A stretch of DNA of 64,000 nucleotides from Klebsiella sp. BIGb0138 (GCF_004342285.1 NZ_SMCV01000001.1:124001-188000); one strand, 5' to 3'. Shown: positions 8,523-20,236, counted from the stretch's first letter. Translations and numbers: made by a program. Notes: generated by a model not told the origin, from the sequence alone.

Positions 8523-10583
8523 CTAAACGTCCGCCTGGCCTGGCAAGGTGCCCTGCGCCAGGCCAATCAGAAAGGCATACTCTAACGCCACGCCTTCATA
8601 GCTTTTAAAGCGCCCCGACTTGCCGCCATGACCCGAATCCATATCGGTGCACAGCAGCAGCAGATTATCGTCCGTTTTCAGCTCCCGCAGTTTCGCCACC
8701 CATTTTGCCGGTTCCCAGTATTGCACCTGCGAATCATGTAAACCGGTGGTGACCAGCAGATGAGGATACGCCTGCGCCGTAACGCCATCGTAAGGGCTGT
8801 AGCTCTTCATATAACGGTAGTAGGTTTCATCCTGCGGATTGCCCCACTCCTCAAACTCGCCGGTAGTCAGCGGAATCGACTCGTCGAGCATAGTGGTCAC
8901 GACATCAACAAACGGCACCTGGGCAACCACCCCGTGAAACAGTTCCGGGCGCTGGTTAATGGCGACGCCCATCAGCATCCCTCCCGCGCTGCCGCCCATA
9001 CCGTAGCACAAATGCGGATCGCCATAGCCCTGCGCCAGCAGCGCGTCGCAGACATCGAGATAATCATTAAAGGTATTTTTCTTACACAGAAACTTACCGT
9101 CCTCATACCACTGCTGCCCGAGCTCTCCCCCGCCGCGAACATGGGCGATAGCAAAGACGAAGCCACGGTCAAGCAGGCTGAGGCGGCTGGCGCTGAAATC
9201 CGCATCCTCGCTGGCGCCGTACGACCCGTAGGCGTAAACCAGCAGCGGACTGGCCCCTTTGCGGAAATGTTCGCGTCGGTAAACCAGCGAGACCGGGACT
9301 TCAACGCCATCACGAGCCTTAATCCACAGGTGTTCGCTGCGGTAACAGTTGGCGTCGAACCCTTTCACTTCCTGCTGTTTGAGCACCCGCCGCTCGCCGG
9401 TATCCATATCCAGTTCAAATAAGGTATCCGGCGTGGTCATTGACGAGTAACCGTAGCGTAAGCGGGAGGTTTCCGGCTCCGGATTATAGGCAAGCCAGGT
9501 CACGTAGGCCGGATCGTCAAACGCAATCCCAACCACCTCCCGGGTCTTGCGGTTGATCTGCCGCAGGCTGGTTAGCCCACGCTGGCGTTCTTCCACCACC
9601 AGCCAATCGGTAAACAGCGTGAACCCTTCCAGCATGACGTCGTGGCGCGGCGCAATCAGGGTTTGCCACTGCTGTTCATCACGCGCATGGCTGCGATAAA
9701 GACCGAAGTTTTTCCCCTCGCGGTTGGAGCGCAGGTAAAAAGCGTGCTGATAGTGATCGAGACTGTATTCGTGATCTTTGCGGCGCGGCAGGAAGCATAC
9801 CGGTTCAGCATCCGGCATTTCGGCATTGAGCAGCAGCACTTCACTGGTGGTGGCGCTGGCAAGATAGATCACCACGAACTGCTGGGAGGTGGTCTTATGG
9901 ACGCTGACATAGAACGTTTCATCCTTCTCCTCATACACCAGCACATCTGAATGCGGTGAAGCCCCCACGGTATGCCGCCAGACCTGGTAAGGCAGCAGCG
10001 TGGTCGGATGCTTACGGACATACCATAGCGTTTGTGAATCATTGCTCCAGGCAAATTCTGGCGAAACGTTCTCCAGCACCTCAGGGTACCAGCTGTTGTT
10101 TTGCAGATTGCATAAACGCAGGCCATACTGCCGCCGGGAGAGATAATCCTCCGCCACCGCCATCGTATGATTGTCAGGCGAGATCCCGAGCGCGCCAAGG
10201 GTATAGAACTCGCTATGCGCCGCACGCTGGTTGCCATCGAGCAGCAATTCCCATGAGTCCCACTCCTCTTTCAGCACCGACTGGCGTTGATAAATCGCGT
10301 ATTCGCAGCCCGGCTCATACACCTGACGATAGCGATAGCCATTTTTGCTATAGGGGGCGGAGACTTCCCGTTGCGGGATGCGATCAATAATCTCTTTCAG
10401 CACCCGCTCCTGCAAACTCCGCTGCGTGGACATAACCTTCTGGCCGTACGCGTTTTCCGCGCGCAGATAGTCAAGCACGTCTGACCGCGCGCGATCGTCG
10501 TCGCGCAGCCAGAAGTAGTTATCGATGCGGGTATCGCCATGTAAGGTCATGGCGTGGGGGATTCGTTTCGCTTTTGGTGGCAT
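8523..10583 (-). CDS. ptrB: Oligopeptidase B (protease II)
   Basis: 686 residues of the S9A prolyl-oligopeptidase family. The N-terminal part (to about residue 400) is the beta-propeller; the C-terminal part is the alpha/beta hydrolase. The catalytic serine is in GMGGSAGGM (near 530), and the histidine in [11 protein letters not shown] (near 650). It cleaves short peptides after Arg or Lys in the cytoplasm. Start is ATG 10583 in the sequence [17 protein letters not shown]. Confidence 0.96.
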   Translation of the reverse strand: MPPKAKRIPHAMTLHGDTRIDNYFWLRDDDRARSDVLDYLRAENAYGQKVMSTQRSLQERVLKEIIDRIPQREVSAPYSKNGYRYRQVYEPGCEYAIYQRQSVLKEEWDSWELLLDGNQRAAHSEFYTLGALGISPDNHTMAVAEDYLSRRQYGLRLCNLQNNSWYPEVLENVSPEFAWSNDSQTLWYVRKHPTTLLPYQVWRHTVGASPHSDVLVYEEKDETFYVSVHKTTSQQFVVIYLASATTSEVLLLNAEMPDAEPVCFLPRRKDHEYSLDHYQHAFYLRSNREGKNFGLYRSHARDEQQWQTLIAPRHDVMLEGFTLFTDWLVVEERQRGLTSLRQINRKTREVVGIAFDDPAYVTWLAYNPEPETSRLRYGYSSMTTPDTLFELDMDTGERRVLKQQEVKGFDANCYRSEHLWIKARDGVEVPVSLVYRREHFRKGASPLLVYAYGSYGASEDADFSASRLSLLDRGFVFAIAHVRGGGELGQQWYEDGKFLCKKNTFNDYLDVCDALLAQGYGDPHLCYGMGGSAGGMLMGVAINQRPELFHGVVAQVPFVDVVTTMLDESIPLTTGEFEEWGNPQDETYYRYMKSYSPYDGVTAQAYPHLLVTTGLHDSQVQYWEPAKWVAKLRELKTDDNLLLLCTDMDSGHGGKSGRFKSYEGVALEYAFLIGLAQGTLPGQADV

Positions 10584-10699
10584 CTTTTGCTCTTTTGCAT
10601 CCTGTATCTGTACACAAAATCATTCAAGAAACGACTTGAAGGATGGCGTGTCTATAAGGGTGGCAAAAGTGGCACGCGTTGCAAGCAAAACCTGCTGAT

Positions 10700-11374
10700 T
10701 CAGGTGGAAAGCGCCTGTTTTTGCGCCTGAATATCCTGTTCAATATCGGCGCGCACTTCCGCCGGGAGCCGTAACGCCTCGCCAAGCGCATTGAGATAGC
10801 TACGTTCCATAAAGTGATCGATATCGATCACCGCGCAGCTGATGTAATAGACTTCCAGCGCTTCCTGCTCGCTGCTGATGCCCTGCGCCAGACGCTGGGG
10901 ATCCAGAGGTTGCGCCAACGCGCGATCGATCAACACCCGCCCCTGGACATCGATATTGGCCGCCCGCAGCTGCTGCTCAATATTAGCCCGCTCGCTGTCA
11001 TCAATGTGTCCATCGCTTTTCGCGGCAAACACCAGCGCCATGATCAGCCGTTCGCTGCGGGCATCCAGCTCGCCAGCTGGCGCGGGAGAGCCGGCGGGCT
11101 GCGGTTGCGCCCCCTGCGGCGAATGGCGGCGCATTTTCTGCTGATACTTATTCCACAACACGCTCCCTGCCACCGCACCGCCGCCAACCAGCAGCGCGCT
11201 GGTGCCATATTTGGCCAGCAGCTTGCGTGATGACTGACTCACCACCAGCAGCCCCGCCAGACCGCCCAGCGCGCCGGGCAGGAGGAAATTGTTACCGTCA
11301 GCGCGTTCGCCGGACGGCGAAGATTGCCCCTGCTGGCCGAGCAGAGACTGCAGTTGATTGAGCCAGTTAGCCAT
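10700..11374 (-). CDS. yebE: YebE, DUF533 inner-membrane protein
   Basis: 224 residues. N-terminal hydrophobic stretches at about residues 31-46 ([15 protein letters not shown]) and 59-73 ([15 protein letters not shown]), then a Pro/Gln-rich linker, then a helical TerB-like domain from about residue 100 ([22 protein letters not shown]). In E. coli, yebE is part of the Cpx envelope-stress response. Its function is unknown. E. coli has yebF next to it; it is absent here. Confidence 0.9.
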   Translation of the reverse strand: MANWLNQLQSLLGQQGQSSPSGERADGNNFLLPGALGGLAGLLVVSQSSRKLLAKYGTSALLVGGGAVAGSVLWNKYQQKMRRHSPQGAQPQPAGSPAPAGELDARSERLIMALVFAAKSDGHIDDSERANIEQQLRAANIDVQGRVLIDRALAQPLDPQRLAQGISSEQEALEVYYISCAVIDIDHFMERSYLNALGEALRLPAEVRADIEQDIQAQKQALST

Positions 11375-11472
11375 GAATGCCCTCGTTGCTGAATAAGCGA
11401 TGCCATCAGCCTAAACGACGCGATGTCAGGAAATGTTATCCATGGCTAAAGATGCGCAAATTCCAGACGCGC

Positions 11473-11856
11473 TCAGGCCGCTTTCGCTTTGCGCGCCCTG
11501 CTGGCCGCCGGGACGGCAACGGACGGTTCGCCCGGCTCATCCGCAGAGTCCGCAGAGTCCGCAGAGTCCGCAGAGTCCGTCTCGCTGTGGCCGTCCTGTC
11601 GCGCCACTTCCTCACTCTCTTGCGGGAGTTTCCCGGACTTCAGAATATGATGGAGCGTGTCTTTGCGTTCCGCCAGCCACATCGCCATTTCATCGCGTTG
11701 AGGTTCATCCAGCGTCAGCGGGCACGCCACCAGCCAGTCGTTAAGGACCTCGGCAAGATCGAGCATTTTGTCGTAAGCATCGGCCTCTTTTTTGCTGGTA
11801 AACGACATCTTTTCCTCACCTTCGCGGATCACCACATATTGAATTGCAACCGCCAT
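11473..11856 (-). CDS. yebG: YebG, LexA-controlled DNA-damage protein
   Basis: 127 residues. The conserved N-terminal domain ([33 protein letters not shown]) is followed by a family-typical variable tail that is acidic and then basic (ARKAKAA). The tail carries a Ser-Ala-Asp tripeptide repeated four times, encoded by a 9-bp tandem repeat. An excellent LexA box lies 18 bp upstream of the start. YebG is SOS-induced in E. coli; its biochemical role is not established. It is divergent from purT. Confidence 0.93.
   Translation of the reverse strand: MAVAIQYVVIREGEEKMSFTSKKEADAYDKMLDLAEVLNDWLVACPLTLDEPQRDEMAMWLAERKDTLHHILKSGKLPQESEEVARQDGHSETDSADSADSADSADEPGEPSVAVPAASRARKAKAA
11540..11579. repeat. 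9-bp tandem repeat within yebG
   Basis: The unit TCCGCAGAG occurs four times head to tail (11540-11575) plus a partial fifth. On the coding strand it reads Ser-Ala-Asp repeats. Copy-number change would keep the frame. Confidence 0.95.
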
Positions 11857-11873
11857 CGCGCAGCCTCTTTATA

Positions 11874-11889
11874 CTGTATTTTTATACAG
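11874..11889. promoter_or_regulatory. LexA (SOS) box of yebG
   Basis: CTGTATTTTTATACAG fits the CTG-N10-CAG consensus with the AT-rich centre of strong SOS boxes. It is 18 bp before the yebG start and 47 bp from the purT -35/-10 area. Confidence 0.93.
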
Positions 11890-11935
11890 TATAACAAATT
11901 TTCCGCCAGGACTCAACCAACAGCCATAAAGACAG

Positions 11936-11951
11936 ACGCAAACGTTTTCGT
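11936..11951. promoter_or_regulatory. PurR operator of purT
   Basis: ACGCAAACGTTTTCGT equals the PurR consensus palindrome. It immediately precedes a TATAAT -10 box (11953-11958), so bound PurR with hypoxanthine/guanine would block the purT promoter. Confidence 0.92.
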
Positions 11952-11991
11952 TTATAATGCGGCGTATGTTTTTTTACTGCGGAAAAGAGTC

Positions 11992-13170
11992 ATGACTTTA
12001 TTAGGCACAGCGCTGCGTCCTGCAGCCACGCGGGTGATGTTATTGGGTTCAGGCGAACTGGGTAAGGAAGTCGCCATCGAGTGTCAACGCCTGGGGATTG
12101 AGACCATCGCGGTCGATCGCTACCCCGATGCGCCAGCGATGCAGGTCGCACATCGCTCACACGTGATCAACATGCTGCACGGCGAAGCTCTGCGCGCGCT
12201 GGTCGCGCAGGAAAAACCTGACTACATCGTGCCGGAAATCGAGGCTATCGCTACGGATACGCTGGTCGAGCTGGAACTGTCCGGGCAGAAAGTGGTCCCC
12301 ACCGCGCGCGCGGCGAAGCTGACGATGAACCGCGAAGGCATTCGTCGCCTGGCGGCGGAGGAGCTGCAGCTGCCGACATCCGCCTACCGCTTTGCCGACA
12401 GCGAAGCGGCGTTTCGCGAAGCCGTCGCCGATATTGGCCTGCCCTGCATCGTTAAACCGGTGATGAGCTCTTCCGGCAAAGGCCAAAGCTTTATTCGCCA
12501 TCATGAACAGCTGGCTGACGCCTGGCGCTATGCCCAGCAGGGCGGCCGCGCCGGCGCCGGTCGGGTGATTGTTGAAGGGGTGGTGAATTTCGATTTTGAA
12601 ATTACCCTGCTTACCGTCAGCGCCGTCGACGGCGTCCATTTCTGCGCGCCGGTCGGCCACCGCCAGGAAGATGGCGACTATCGCGAGTCCTGGCAACCGC
12701 AGCAGATGAGCGCGCAGGCGCTGGCCCGCGCCCAGGAGATTGCCAGCAAAGTGGTTCTGGCGCTCGGCGGCTATGGTCTGTTCGGCGTCGAGCTGTTCGT
12801 CTGCGGCGATGAGGTGATTTTCAGTGAAGTTTCGCCCCGCCCGCATGATACCGGAATGGTGACGCTCATCTCCCAGGATCTCTCTGAGTTCGCCCTGCAC
12901 GTTCGCGCCTTCCTCGGCCTGCCGATTGGCGCGATTCGCCAGTACGGCCCGGCGGCCTCCGCGGTGATTCTGCCGCAGCTGACCAGCCAGAACGTCACCT
13001 TCGGCAATATTCAGGCTGCCGTCGGCGCCGGCCTGCAGCTGCGCCTGTTCGGTAAGCCGGAAATTGACGGCTCCCGTCGACTGGGCGTCACCCTGGCGGT
13101 GGCTGACAACGTCGAGGAAGCGATTGCCCGCGCGAAAGCGGCCGCTGCGGCGGTGCTGGTGCAGGGATAA
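11992..13170 (+). CDS. purT: Phosphoribosylglycinamide formyltransferase 2
   Basis: 392 residues, the E. coli length, using ATG 11992; longer upstream frames run over the operator and promoter. ATP-grasp enzyme that uses formate and ATP to formylate GAR, an alternative to PurN in purine synthesis. Visible features: the N-terminal Rossmann-like [15 protein letters not shown], the ATP-grasp loop [10 protein letters not shown] (about residues 158-167), the metal-binding end of the fold around [23 protein letters not shown], and the C-terminal domain. PurR-controlled. Confidence 0.96.
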   Translation: MTLLGTALRPAATRVMLLGSGELGKEVAIECQRLGIETIAVDRYPDAPAMQVAHRSHVINMLHGEALRALVAQEKPDYIVPEIEAIATDTLVELELSGQKVVPTARAAKLTMNREGIRRLAAEELQLPTSAYRFADSEAAFREAVADIGLPCIVKPVMSSSGKGQSFIRHHEQLADAWRYAQQGGRAGAGRVIVEGVVNFDFEITLLTVSAVDGVHFCAPVGHRQEDGDYRESWQPQQMSAQALARAQEIASKVVLALGGYGLFGVELFVCGDEVIFSEVSPRPHDTGMVTLISQDLSEFALHVRAFLGLPIGAIRQYGPAASAVILPQLTSQNVTFGNIQAAVGAGLQLRLFGKPEIDGSRRLGVTLAVADNVEEAIARAKAAAAAVLVQG

Positions 13171-13201
13171 AAAAACCCGGTAGCGCTCGCGCTTACCGGG
13201 T
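13169..13201. terminator. Terminator between purT and eda (mainly eda)
   Basis: Arms ACCCGGTAGCG / CGCTTACCGGGT flanked on the left by seven A, which are T on the minus strand. This makes it a good terminator for edd-eda and at most a weak one for purT. Confidence 0.8.
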
Positions 13202-13232
13202 CTGCACTTAGCGATAGATCAGGGCGTAAAAA

Positions 13233-13874
13233 TTACTTCGCGCCCTCTACCGCTTCACGGGCAATTTTCGTGATACGGTCGTAATCACCGGCTTCCAGCG
13301 CATCCGCCGGCACCAGCCAGGAGCCGCCGATGCACAGCACGCTGTTCAGCGCCAGGTAGTCGCGGTAGTTTGCCGGAGAGATCCCCCCGGTCGGGCAGAA
13401 GCGGATATGCGCGAACGGGCCGCCGATAGCCTGCAGCGCTTTTACGCCGCCGTTTGCTTCCGCCGGGAAGAATTTGAACTCTTTCAGGCCATACTGCATA
13501 CCCAGCATCAGTTCGGATACGGTGCTGATACCCGGGATCAGCGGGATGGTCCCTTCTTCCGTCGCCGCTTTCAGCAGCGACTCGGTCAGGCCAGGGCTGA
13601 TAGCAAACTGGGCGCCAGCTTCGGTGACGGCTTTCAGTTGCTCTACGTTGGTGACGGTACCTGCGCCGACAATCGCCTCCGGCACTTCTTTCGCAATCGC
13701 GCGGATCGCCTCCAGCGCGCATTCGGTACGCAGCGTCACTTCCAGTACGCGTACGCCGCCGGCAACCAGCGCTTTGGCCATCGGCACAGCGTGTTCCAGC
13801 TTTTTCACCACGATCACCGGTACTACCGGGCCGGAGGTGAGGATTGCTTCTGCAGTTGTTTTCCAGTTTTTCAT
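13233..13874 (-). CDS. eda: KDPG aldolase (2-keto-3-deoxy-6-phosphogluconate aldolase)
   Basis: 213 residues from ATG 13874; the frame remains open upstream but the family starts at [10 protein letters not shown] class I aldolase TIM barrel that splits KDPG into pyruvate and glyceraldehyde-3-phosphate. Conserved parts: the strand-end Glu in [14 protein letters not shown], and the Schiff-base lysine within [10 protein letters not shown] (near residue 133), then FCPTGGI. It lies 40 nt after edd and is the meeting point for gluconate and for KDG made from pectin, alginate and related uronans, which matters for the lyase genes at 54-64 kb. Confidence 0.97.
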   Translation of the reverse strand: MKNWKTTAEAILTSGPVVPVIVVKKLEHAVPMAKALVAGGVRVLEVTLRTECALEAIRAIAKEVPEAIVGAGTVTNVEQLKAVTEAGAQFAISPGLTESLLKAATEEGTIPLIPGISTVSELMLGMQYGLKEFKFFPAEANGGVKALQAIGGPFAHIRFCPTGGISPANYRDYLALNSVLCIGGSWLVPADALEAGDYDRITKIAREAVEGAK

Positions 13875-13914
13875 CAGAGTTTCTCTCTCGCCAGATCTAC
13901 AAAATTGTATCGTC

Positions 13915-15726
13915 TTAAAAAGTGATGCAGGTTGCGCCCTGTTCTGCTCCGGAGAGTTTTTCCCGCAGCGCGGCGAACATTTCCCGACCGCTCCCGACAC
14001 GCGAACCGCTGAGGTCAGGAACATGCGGCTGGCGTGCAGCCAGTTCGGCGTCATCCACCAGCAGCGTCAGTTCACCGCTCTGCCCGTTCACGCGGATGAT
14101 ATCGCCATCACGTACTTTCGCCAGCAGCCCACCATCGTACGCCTCAGGCGTTACATGGATTGCTGACGGTACTTTGCCTGATGCGCCGGAGAGTCGACCA
14201 TCGGTGACCAGCGCAATTTTGAAACGGCGGTCCAATAATACACCAAGTGGCGGCATAAGTTTATGTAATTCTGGCATGCCGTTCGCTTTTGGCCCCTGAT
14301 GACGGACAACAACCACGCAGTCTTTGTCCAGCAATCCGGCTTCGAAAGCCGGCAGCACGTCGTGCTGGCTTTCAAAAACCACCGCCGGCGCTTCAATAAT
14401 CTGGTTTTCCACCGGCACGGCGGAGGTTTTCATCACCGCCCGCCCCAGGTTACCGCTGAGCACTTTCGTCCCGCCATGGCGAGAGAATGGCCTGGCGAAA
14501 GTCGCAATAACCTGATCGTCTAACGGCGCCTCCGCCCCTTCACGCCAGTCCAGCTCGCCGTTATTCAGCCACGGCTCCATGGTATAGCGCGAGAGACCGA
14601 AGCCGGCCACGGTATGCACATCTTCGTGCAACAGGCCGCCTTTCAGCAGTTCACGCACCAGCACCGGTACACCGCCTGCCGCCTGGAAGTGGTTAATATC
14701 CGCCGGGCCGTTCGGGTAGAGGCGCGCCAGCAGCGGCACGACGTCAGAAAGATCGGAGAAATCATCCCAGTTAATAATGATGCCCGCCGCTCGAGCCATC
14801 GCCACCAGGTGCATCGTATGGTTAGTCGAGCCGCCGGTTGCCAGCAGCGCCACAATGCCGTTGACCACCACTTTCTCATCGAACATTTTCCCCAGCGGCA
14901 GCCATTCGTTGCCGTTGCCGGTCATCCGCGTCACCTGGCGCGCAGCGGCGACGGTCAGCGCTTCGCGCAGCTCGGCGTCCGGGTGAACAAACGAGGAGCC
15001 CGGGAGCTGCATGCCCATGAATTCGACCACCATCTGGTTAGTATTAGCGGTCCCGTAAAAGGTGCAGGTCCCCGGAGCGTGGTAGGAGGCGGCTTCAGAT
15101 TCCAGCAGCGCCATGCGATCGACCTTACCTTCGGCATACAGCTGGCGAATACGTACTTTCTCTTTGTTCGGCAGACCGCTGGCCATCGGGCCAGACGGCA
15201 CGAAAACGGACGGCAGATGGCCAAAGGAGAGCGCGGCCATGGTCAACCCGGGGACAATTTTGTCACACACTCCCAGATACAGCGCGCCGTCGAACATGTT
15301 ATGCGACAGGCCAATAGCGGCAGACATGGCGATCACTTCACGGCTGAGCAGCGAGAGCTCCATGCCGTCCTGGCCCTGAGTAACGCCATCGCACATCGCC
15401 GGAACGCCGCCGGCGACCTGGCCTACCGCATTCACCGAATGCAGCGCCTTGCGAATAATATCCGGGTAATACTCATACGGCTGATGGGCGGACAGCATGT
15501 CGTTATAGGAGGTAACGATGGCAATATTGTTCCGCAGCATGCTCTTCAGCGAGGCTTTATCATCCGACTGACAGGCCGCAAAGCCATGGGCCAGGTTACC
15601 GCAGGCCAGCTGCGCGCGATGGACGGTATCCGTTTTGGCTTGATTAATCCGTGCGAGGTAGGCGGTGCGGGTTTCACGCGACCGTTCGATAATGCGATTT
15701 GTTACCCGTAACATTGTCGAATTCAT
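13915..15726 (-). CDS. edd: Phosphogluconate dehydratase
   Basis: 603 residues of the IlvD/Edd family. It dehydrates 6-phosphogluconate to KDPG, the first Entner-Doudoroff step. Iron-sulfur ligand regions are visible: MCDGVTQG and GVCDKIVPG in the N-terminal half and the [11 protein letters not shown] motif near residue 513. Same operon as eda. Upstream on the minus strand are the zwf terminator and a GntR-like palindrome. Confidence 0.97.
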   Translation of the reverse strand: MNSTMLRVTNRIIERSRETRTAYLARINQAKTDTVHRAQLACGNLAHGFAACQSDDKASLKSMLRNNIAIVTSYNDMLSAHQPYEYYPDIIRKALHSVNAVGQVAGGVPAMCDGVTQGQDGMELSLLSREVIAMSAAIGLSHNMFDGALYLGVCDKIVPGLTMAALSFGHLPSVFVPSGPMASGLPNKEKVRIRQLYAEGKVDRMALLESEAASYHAPGTCTFYGTANTNQMVVEFMGMQLPGSSFVHPDAELREALTVAAARQVTRMTGNGNEWLPLGKMFDEKVVVNGIVALLATGGSTNHTMHLVAMARAAGIIINWDDFSDLSDVVPLLARLYPNGPADINHFQAAGGVPVLVRELLKGGLLHEDVHTVAGFGLSRYTMEPWLNNGELDWREGAEAPLDDQVIATFARPFSRHGGTKVLSGNLGRAVMKTSAVPVENQIIEAPAVVFESQHDVLPAFEAGLLDKDCVVVVRHQGPKANGMPELHKLMPPLGVLLDRRFKIALVTDGRLSGASGKVPSAIHVTPEAYDGGLLAKVRDGDIIRVNGQSGELTLLVDDAELAARQPHVPDLSGSRVGSGREMFAALREKLSGAEQGATCITF

Positions 15727-15834
15727 AAAGGCTCCTGAATTTTTATCTGTCCGGCTACAGCGTTTTTAGCGATACCTGAGAAGGTGAAAGGCACCAGCAC
15801 TGCAGCTCAGCGGCAAAATATCTGCCTGCAGTGT

Positions 15835-15872
15835 AATAAAAAAAGCCCCGGGGGTGAATCCTCCCGGGGCTT
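15835..15872 (-). terminator. Terminator of zwf
   Basis: Arms AAGCCCCGGG / CCCGGGGCTT with a seven-T run on the minus strand, 76 nt after the zwf stop. It separates zwf from edd-eda, so the latter needs its own promoter. Confidence 0.88.
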
Positions 15873-15909
15873 AAAAGAATAAAAATTATGCGACTTACTG
15901 CGTCAGATC

Positions 15910-15925
15910 ATGTTACCGGTAAAAT
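15910..15925. promoter_or_regulatory. GntR-like operator upstream of edd
   Basis: ATGTTACCGGTAAAAT is close to the GntR palindrome (ATGTTAC-N-GTAACAT type) known at gluconate genes, including E. coli edd. It lies about 185 bp before edd, on the far side of the zwf terminator, so a direct role in edd repression is plausible but unproved. Confidence 0.5.
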
Positions 15926-15948
15926 AACTCATCCGGATAATGACCGGA

Positions 15949-17424
15949 CTATTCAAATTCATTCCATGAACGACCATCGCGGGTAATCATCGCCACAGAA
16001 GCGACCGGTCCCCAGGTGCCTGCCTGATACGGTTTTGGCGCATCGCGATCGGCGGCCCAGGCTTCGGTAATGGAGTCAACCCACTTCCACGCCTCTTCCA
16101 CTTCATCACGGCGCACGAACAGCGCCTGAATACCGCGCATGGTCTCCAGCAGCAGACGCTCATAGGCATCCGCCAGGTGCGTTTGATTGAAGGTTTCCGA
16201 ATAGCTCAGATCCAGCTTGGTAATCTGCAGATTGTGTTTGTGGTCAAGACCCGGAACTTTGTTAAGAACCTGGATATCAACGCCCTCATCCGGCTGGAGA
16301 CGAATCGTTAACTTGTTCTGCGGCAGCTCCTGCCAGTTCTCTTTGAACAGGTTCAGCTCCGGCGTTTTGAAATACACCACCACTTCGGAACATTTGGTCG
16401 GCAGACGTTTACCGGTACGCAGGTAGAACGGCACGCCGGCCCAGCGCCAGTTGTCGATATCGACGCGGATCGCCACGAAAGTTTCGGTATTACTCGATTT
16501 GTTGGCGCCCTCTTCTTCGAGGTAGCCCGGCACTTTTTTCCCCTGGGCAAAACCCGCGGTGTACTGGCCGCGAACCGTTTTCTCACGCACGTTAGAGCGA
16601 TCGATACGGCGCAGGGATTTCAGCACCTTCACTTTTTCATCGCGGATGCTGTCGGCGCTGAGGTCCGAAGGCGGCGACATCGCAATCATGCACAGGATCT
16701 GCAGCAGGTGGTTCTGAATCATGTCGCGCATTTGCCCGGCCTGATCGAAATAACCCCAGCGGCCTTCAATGCCGACCTCTTCAGCAACGGTGATCTCGAC
16801 GTGATCGATCGTCCGGCAGTCCCAGTTGTTGACGAACAGGGAGTTGGCAAAACGCAGCGCCAGCAGGTTAAGTACCGTCTCTTTGCCGAGGTAATGGTCG
16901 ATACGATAGACCTGGCACTCTTCGAAGAATTCGCCAACCTGATCGTTGATCTCGCGGGAGGTATCCAGCGAGGTGCCCAGCGGTTTTTCCATGACCACAC
17001 GTGCCGGTTTGGCGTTCAGTTTCGCCTGGCCGAGGCCTTTGCAAATCGCGCCAAAAGTGCTCGGCGGCATCGCAAAGTAGTTGATGGTGACCCGGTTTTC
17101 CTGATCAAGCATTTTACCCAGGCGGGTGAACGCCTTGGTGTCGTTGACGTCAAGGTTACAAAAATCCAGACGTCCGCTCAGGGTTTCCCACAGACCTTCA
17201 TCAATTTTTTCCTTCATGAAGGTTTCAAGCGCTTCACGTACTACCCTGGTGTAAGCATCTTTATCCCAGTCAGCACGTCCGACCCCGATAATGCGGGTAT
17301 CCGGGCTGATCTGGCCAGCCTTTTCAAGCTGATACAGGGAAGGCAACAATTTACGACGCGCCAGGTCACCCTTCGCGCCGAAAATGACCAGATCGCATGC
17401 CTGGGCCGTTTGCGTTACCGCCAT
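15949..17424 (-). CDS. zwf: Glucose-6-phosphate 1-dehydrogenase
   Basis: 491 residues, the E. coli length. NADP-binding Rossmann motif [17 protein letters not shown] (residues 15-31) and the substrate/catalytic signature RIDHYLGKE (near 175). It makes 6-phosphogluconolactone and NADPH at the entry of the pentose-phosphate and Entner-Doudoroff routes. It is divergent from hexR; a HexR palindrome is 47 bp upstream. Confidence 0.97.
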   Translation of the reverse strand: MAVTQTAQACDLVIFGAKGDLARRKLLPSLYQLEKAGQISPDTRIIGVGRADWDKDAYTRVVREALETFMKEKIDEGLWETLSGRLDFCNLDVNDTKAFTRLGKMLDQENRVTINYFAMPPSTFGAICKGLGQAKLNAKPARVVMEKPLGTSLDTSREINDQVGEFFEECQVYRIDHYLGKETVLNLLALRFANSLFVNNWDCRTIDHVEITVAEEVGIEGRWGYFDQAGQMRDMIQNHLLQILCMIAMSPPSDLSADSIRDEKVKVLKSLRRIDRSNVREKTVRGQYTAGFAQGKKVPGYLEEEGANKSSNTETFVAIRVDIDNWRWAGVPFYLRTGKRLPTKCSEVVVYFKTPELNLFKENWQELPQNKLTIRLQPDEGVDIQVLNKVPGLDHKHNLQITKLDLSYSETFNQTHLADAYERLLLETMRGIQALFVRRDEVEEAWKWVDSITEAWAADRDAPKPYQAGTWGPVASVAMITRDGRSWNEFE

Positions 17425-17470
17425 GTCATTCTCCTCAGTTGATAGTCTGGTGCTTATGCCAGGCTATATT

Positions 17471-17485
17471 TGTAATTTTCTTACA
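17471..17485. promoter_or_regulatory. HexR operator at zwf
   Basis: TGTAATTTTCTTACA fits the HexR palindrome TGTAA-N5-TTACA. It lies 47 bp upstream of zwf, in the zwf-hexR divergent region. HexR is known to repress zwf and edd-eda and to release on KDPG. Confidence 0.82.
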
Positions 17486-17779
17486 CTGCACTGTACTGTG
17501 TTTACGAATTTCCCGAAACCCTCCGGCCCCCTTTCCCGACGCTAAACCGCACGTGGAGAAAACTTACGGCGACATTTTGGGCATCCGGCTAATATTGTTC
17601 GTTGTTTCGACCGGTTTTAAGTTAGTAAAATACGACTCTGATCATGTAATGAAAAAAAACAACATTTTTTAACGTCATTCCTCCCCGCTTGCGGCCGCGG
17701 AGGGGTATATTCTTGCTAAAATGCCCGATGATTTCACCCATTACTGAAATCGCTTCCACTGATGAGCGCCCCGTTACCC

Positions 17780-18649
17780 ATGAACATGCTGGAAAAAATC
17801 CAGTCCCGACTGGAACACCTTAGCAAATCCGAACGCAAAGTGGCGGAAGTCATTCTTGCAACGCCTGCTCAGGCCATTCATTCAAGCATCGCCGCCCTGG
17901 CGCTGGAAGCGGGCGTCAGCGAGCCGACCGTTAACCGCTTTTGCCGGAGTCTTGAAACCCGCGGCTTTCCCGATTTTAAACTTCATCTGGCACAAAGCCT
18001 GGCACACGGGACCCTCTATGTTAACCGTAATGTCGATGAAGACGACAGCGTAGAGTCCTACACCGGAAAAATATTCGAGTCGGCAATGGCCAGTTTAGAT
18101 CAGGTCCACCACTCTCTCGACATGTCAGCGCTGAACCGCGCCGTCGATCTTTTAACCCAGGCGAAGAAGATCGCCTTCTTCGGTCTTGGCTCCTCGGCGG
18201 CGGTCGCCCACGACGCGATGAACAAATTTTTCCGTTTCAATGTTCCGGTTATCTACTCCGACGACATTGTCCTGCAACGCATGAGCTGTATGAATTGTAA
18301 TGATGATGACGTCGTGGTGATTATCTCACATACTGGCCGCACGAAAAGCCAGGTGGAACTGGCGCGGCTGGCGCGTGAAAACGATGCCATGGTCATCGCG
18401 ATTACCTCTGCCAATACCCCTCTGGCGCGCGAGGCGACGCTGTCGATTACGCTCGATGTTCCCGAGGATACGGATATCTATATGCCGATGGTTTCACGTC
18501 TTGCCCAGCTGACGGTGATTGACGTGCTGGCCACCGGCTTTACTCTCCGTCGCGGGGCAAAATTCAGAGATAACTTGAAGAGGGTCAAGGAAGCATTGAA
18601 AGAATCGCGTTTTGATAAAGAACAGCCCGTACACAGCGATAACCTATAA
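17780..18649 (+). CDS. hexR: Transcriptional regulator HexR
   Basis: 289 residues from ATG 17780 (MNMLEKIQSR), the family start; an in-frame ATG six codons upstream (17762) is possible. RpiR family: N-terminal HTH_6 domain (about 1-77; SIAALALEAGVSEPTVNRFCRSL is the recognition region) and a C-terminal SIS sugar-phosphate isomerase domain (GLGSSAAVAHDA, ISHTGRTKSQVELA). It senses KDPG. Its gene sits beside its targets zwf and edd-eda and before pykA. Confidence 0.95.
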   Translation: MNMLEKIQSRLEHLSKSERKVAEVILATPAQAIHSSIAALALEAGVSEPTVNRFCRSLETRGFPDFKLHLAQSLAHGTLYVNRNVDEDDSVESYTGKIFESAMASLDQVHHSLDMSALNRAVDLLTQAKKIAFFGLGSSAAVAHDAMNKFFRFNVPVIYSDDIVLQRMSCMNCNDDDVVVIISHTGRTKSQVELARLARENDAMVIAITSANTPLAREATLSITLDVPEDTDIYMPMVSRLAQLTVIDVLATGFTLRRGAKFRDNLKRVKEALKESRFDKEQPVHSDNL

Positions 18650-18767
18650 AACTTGATAATCAGTTACACCTTCGGTTCTGTCCCCACGGCACGGCGACGT
18701 TGCTGGCTGGCACCACCGATTCCATGTTCACGCAACACCAAAATTGTTTTAGTCAACGGAGTATTAC

Positions 18768-20210
18768 ATGTCCAGAAGGCTTCGCAGAACCAAAATCGTC
18801 ACCACCTTAGGCCCGGCAACCGATCGCGATAATAACCTGGAAAAGGTTATTGCTGCAGGCGCTAACGTAGTACGTATGAACTTCTCTCACGGTACCCCGG
18901 AAGATCATCAGATTCGTGCGGATAAAGTGCGGCAAATCGCGGCAAAACTGGGCCGCCACGTCGCTATCCTTGGCGATTTACAAGGTCCGAAAATCCGCGT
19001 ATCCACCTTCAAAGAAGGCAAAATTTTCCTCAATATCGGCGACAAATTCCTGCTGGACGCAGAACTGAGTAAAGGCGAAGGCGATAAAGAGAAAGTCGGT
19101 ATTGATTATAAAGGCCTGCCGGCAGATGTGGTGCCTGGCGATATCCTGCTGCTCGACGATGGCCGCGTCCAGCTGAAAGTCATCGAAGTTCAGGGTCTGA
19201 AAGTGTTTACCGAAGTGACCGTCGGCGGACCGCTGTCTAACAACAAAGGCATCAACAAACTGGGCGGGGGCCTCTCCGCCGCCGCGCTGACTGAAAAAGA
19301 CAAGGCTGACATCTTCACCGCGGCGAAAATCGGCGTGGATTACCTGGCGGTCTCCTTCCCGCGCTGCGGCGAAGACCTGAACTATGCGCGCCGTCTGGCG
19401 CGTGAAGCGGGCTGCGATGCGAAAATCGTGGCGAAGGTAGAACGTGCGGAAGCCGTGTGCGATCAGGACGCGATGGATGATGTCATTCTGGCCTCTGACG
19501 TGGTGATGGTCGCGCGTGGCGACCTCGGCGTCGAGATCGGCGATCCGGAACTGGTGGGGATTCAGAAAGCCCTGATCCGCCGCGCTCGTCAGCTGAACCG
19601 CTCGGTGATCACCGCGACCCAGATGATGGAGTCGATGATTACCAACCCGATGCCAACCCGTGCGGAAGTCATGGACGTTGCCAACGCCGTCCTCGACGGT
19701 ACCGATGCCGTGATGCTCTCCGCGGAAACCGCTGCCGGCCAGTATCCGTCAGAAACCGTCGCGGCGATGGCGCGCGTGTGCCTCGGAGCGGAAAAAATCC
19801 CTAGCCTCAACGTTTCCAAACACCGTCTGGACATCCAGTTCGACAACGTTGAAGATGCGATCGCCATGTCTGCCATGTATGCGGCGAACCACCTGAAAGG
19901 CGTCACCGCGATCATTACCATGACCGAATCGGGCCGCACCGCGCTGATGACCTCGCGCATCAGCTCCGGCCTGCCGATTTTCGCCCTCTCCCGCCACGAG
20001 CGCACGCTCAACCTGACCGCGCTGTACCGCGGGGTGACGCCGGTTTACTTCGATAGCACCAACGACGGCGTCGCCGCCGCGCATGATGCGGTCAACCTGC
20101 TGCGCGACAAGGGCTATCTGGTCTCCGGCGACCTCGTTATCGTGACCCAGGGCGACGTGATGAGCACCATCGGCAGCACCAACACCACCCGTATCCTGAC
20201 CGTCGAATAA
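18768..20210 (+). CDS. pykA: Pyruvate kinase II
   Basis: 480 residues, as in E. coli PykA (AMP-activated type). It converts phosphoenolpyruvate and ADP to pyruvate and ATP. Visible motifs: [13 protein letters not shown] at the N-terminus, [11 protein letters not shown], the catalytic lysine block [12 protein letters not shown] (about 222-233), [10 protein letters not shown] (about 248-257) and ATQMMESM. Downstream of hexR with a 118-nt leader and followed by a strong terminator. Confidence 0.97.
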   Translation: MSRRLRRTKIVTTLGPATDRDNNLEKVIAAGANVVRMNFSHGTPEDHQIRADKVRQIAAKLGRHVAILGDLQGPKIRVSTFKEGKIFLNIGDKFLLDAELSKGEGDKEKVGIDYKGLPADVVPGDILLLDDGRVQLKVIEVQGLKVFTEVTVGGPLSNNKGINKLGGGLSAAALTEKDKADIFTAAKIGVDYLAVSFPRCGEDLNYARRLAREAGCDAKIVAKVERAEAVCDQDAMDDVILASDVVMVARGDLGVEIGDPELVGIQKALIRRARQLNRSVITATQMMESMITNPMPTRAEVMDVANAVLDGTDAVMLSAETAAGQYPSETVAAMARVCLGAEKIPSLNVSKHRLDIQFDNVEDAIAMSAMYAANHLKGVTAIITMTESGRTALMTSRISSGLPIFALSRHERTLNLTALYRGVTPVYFDSTNDGVAAAHDAVNLLRDKGYLVSGDLVIVTQGDVMSTIGSTNTTRILTVE

Positions 20211-20236
20211 TCAATTCCGCTTTAGAGACACGCCAA

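Noticed and set aside
14614..15711. 365-codon frame antisense to edd
   Set aside because: Shadow frame of edd; His/Arg-rich, no ribosome binding site.
18650..18767. HexR site before pykA
   Set aside because: A TTACA half-site occurs but no palindrome.
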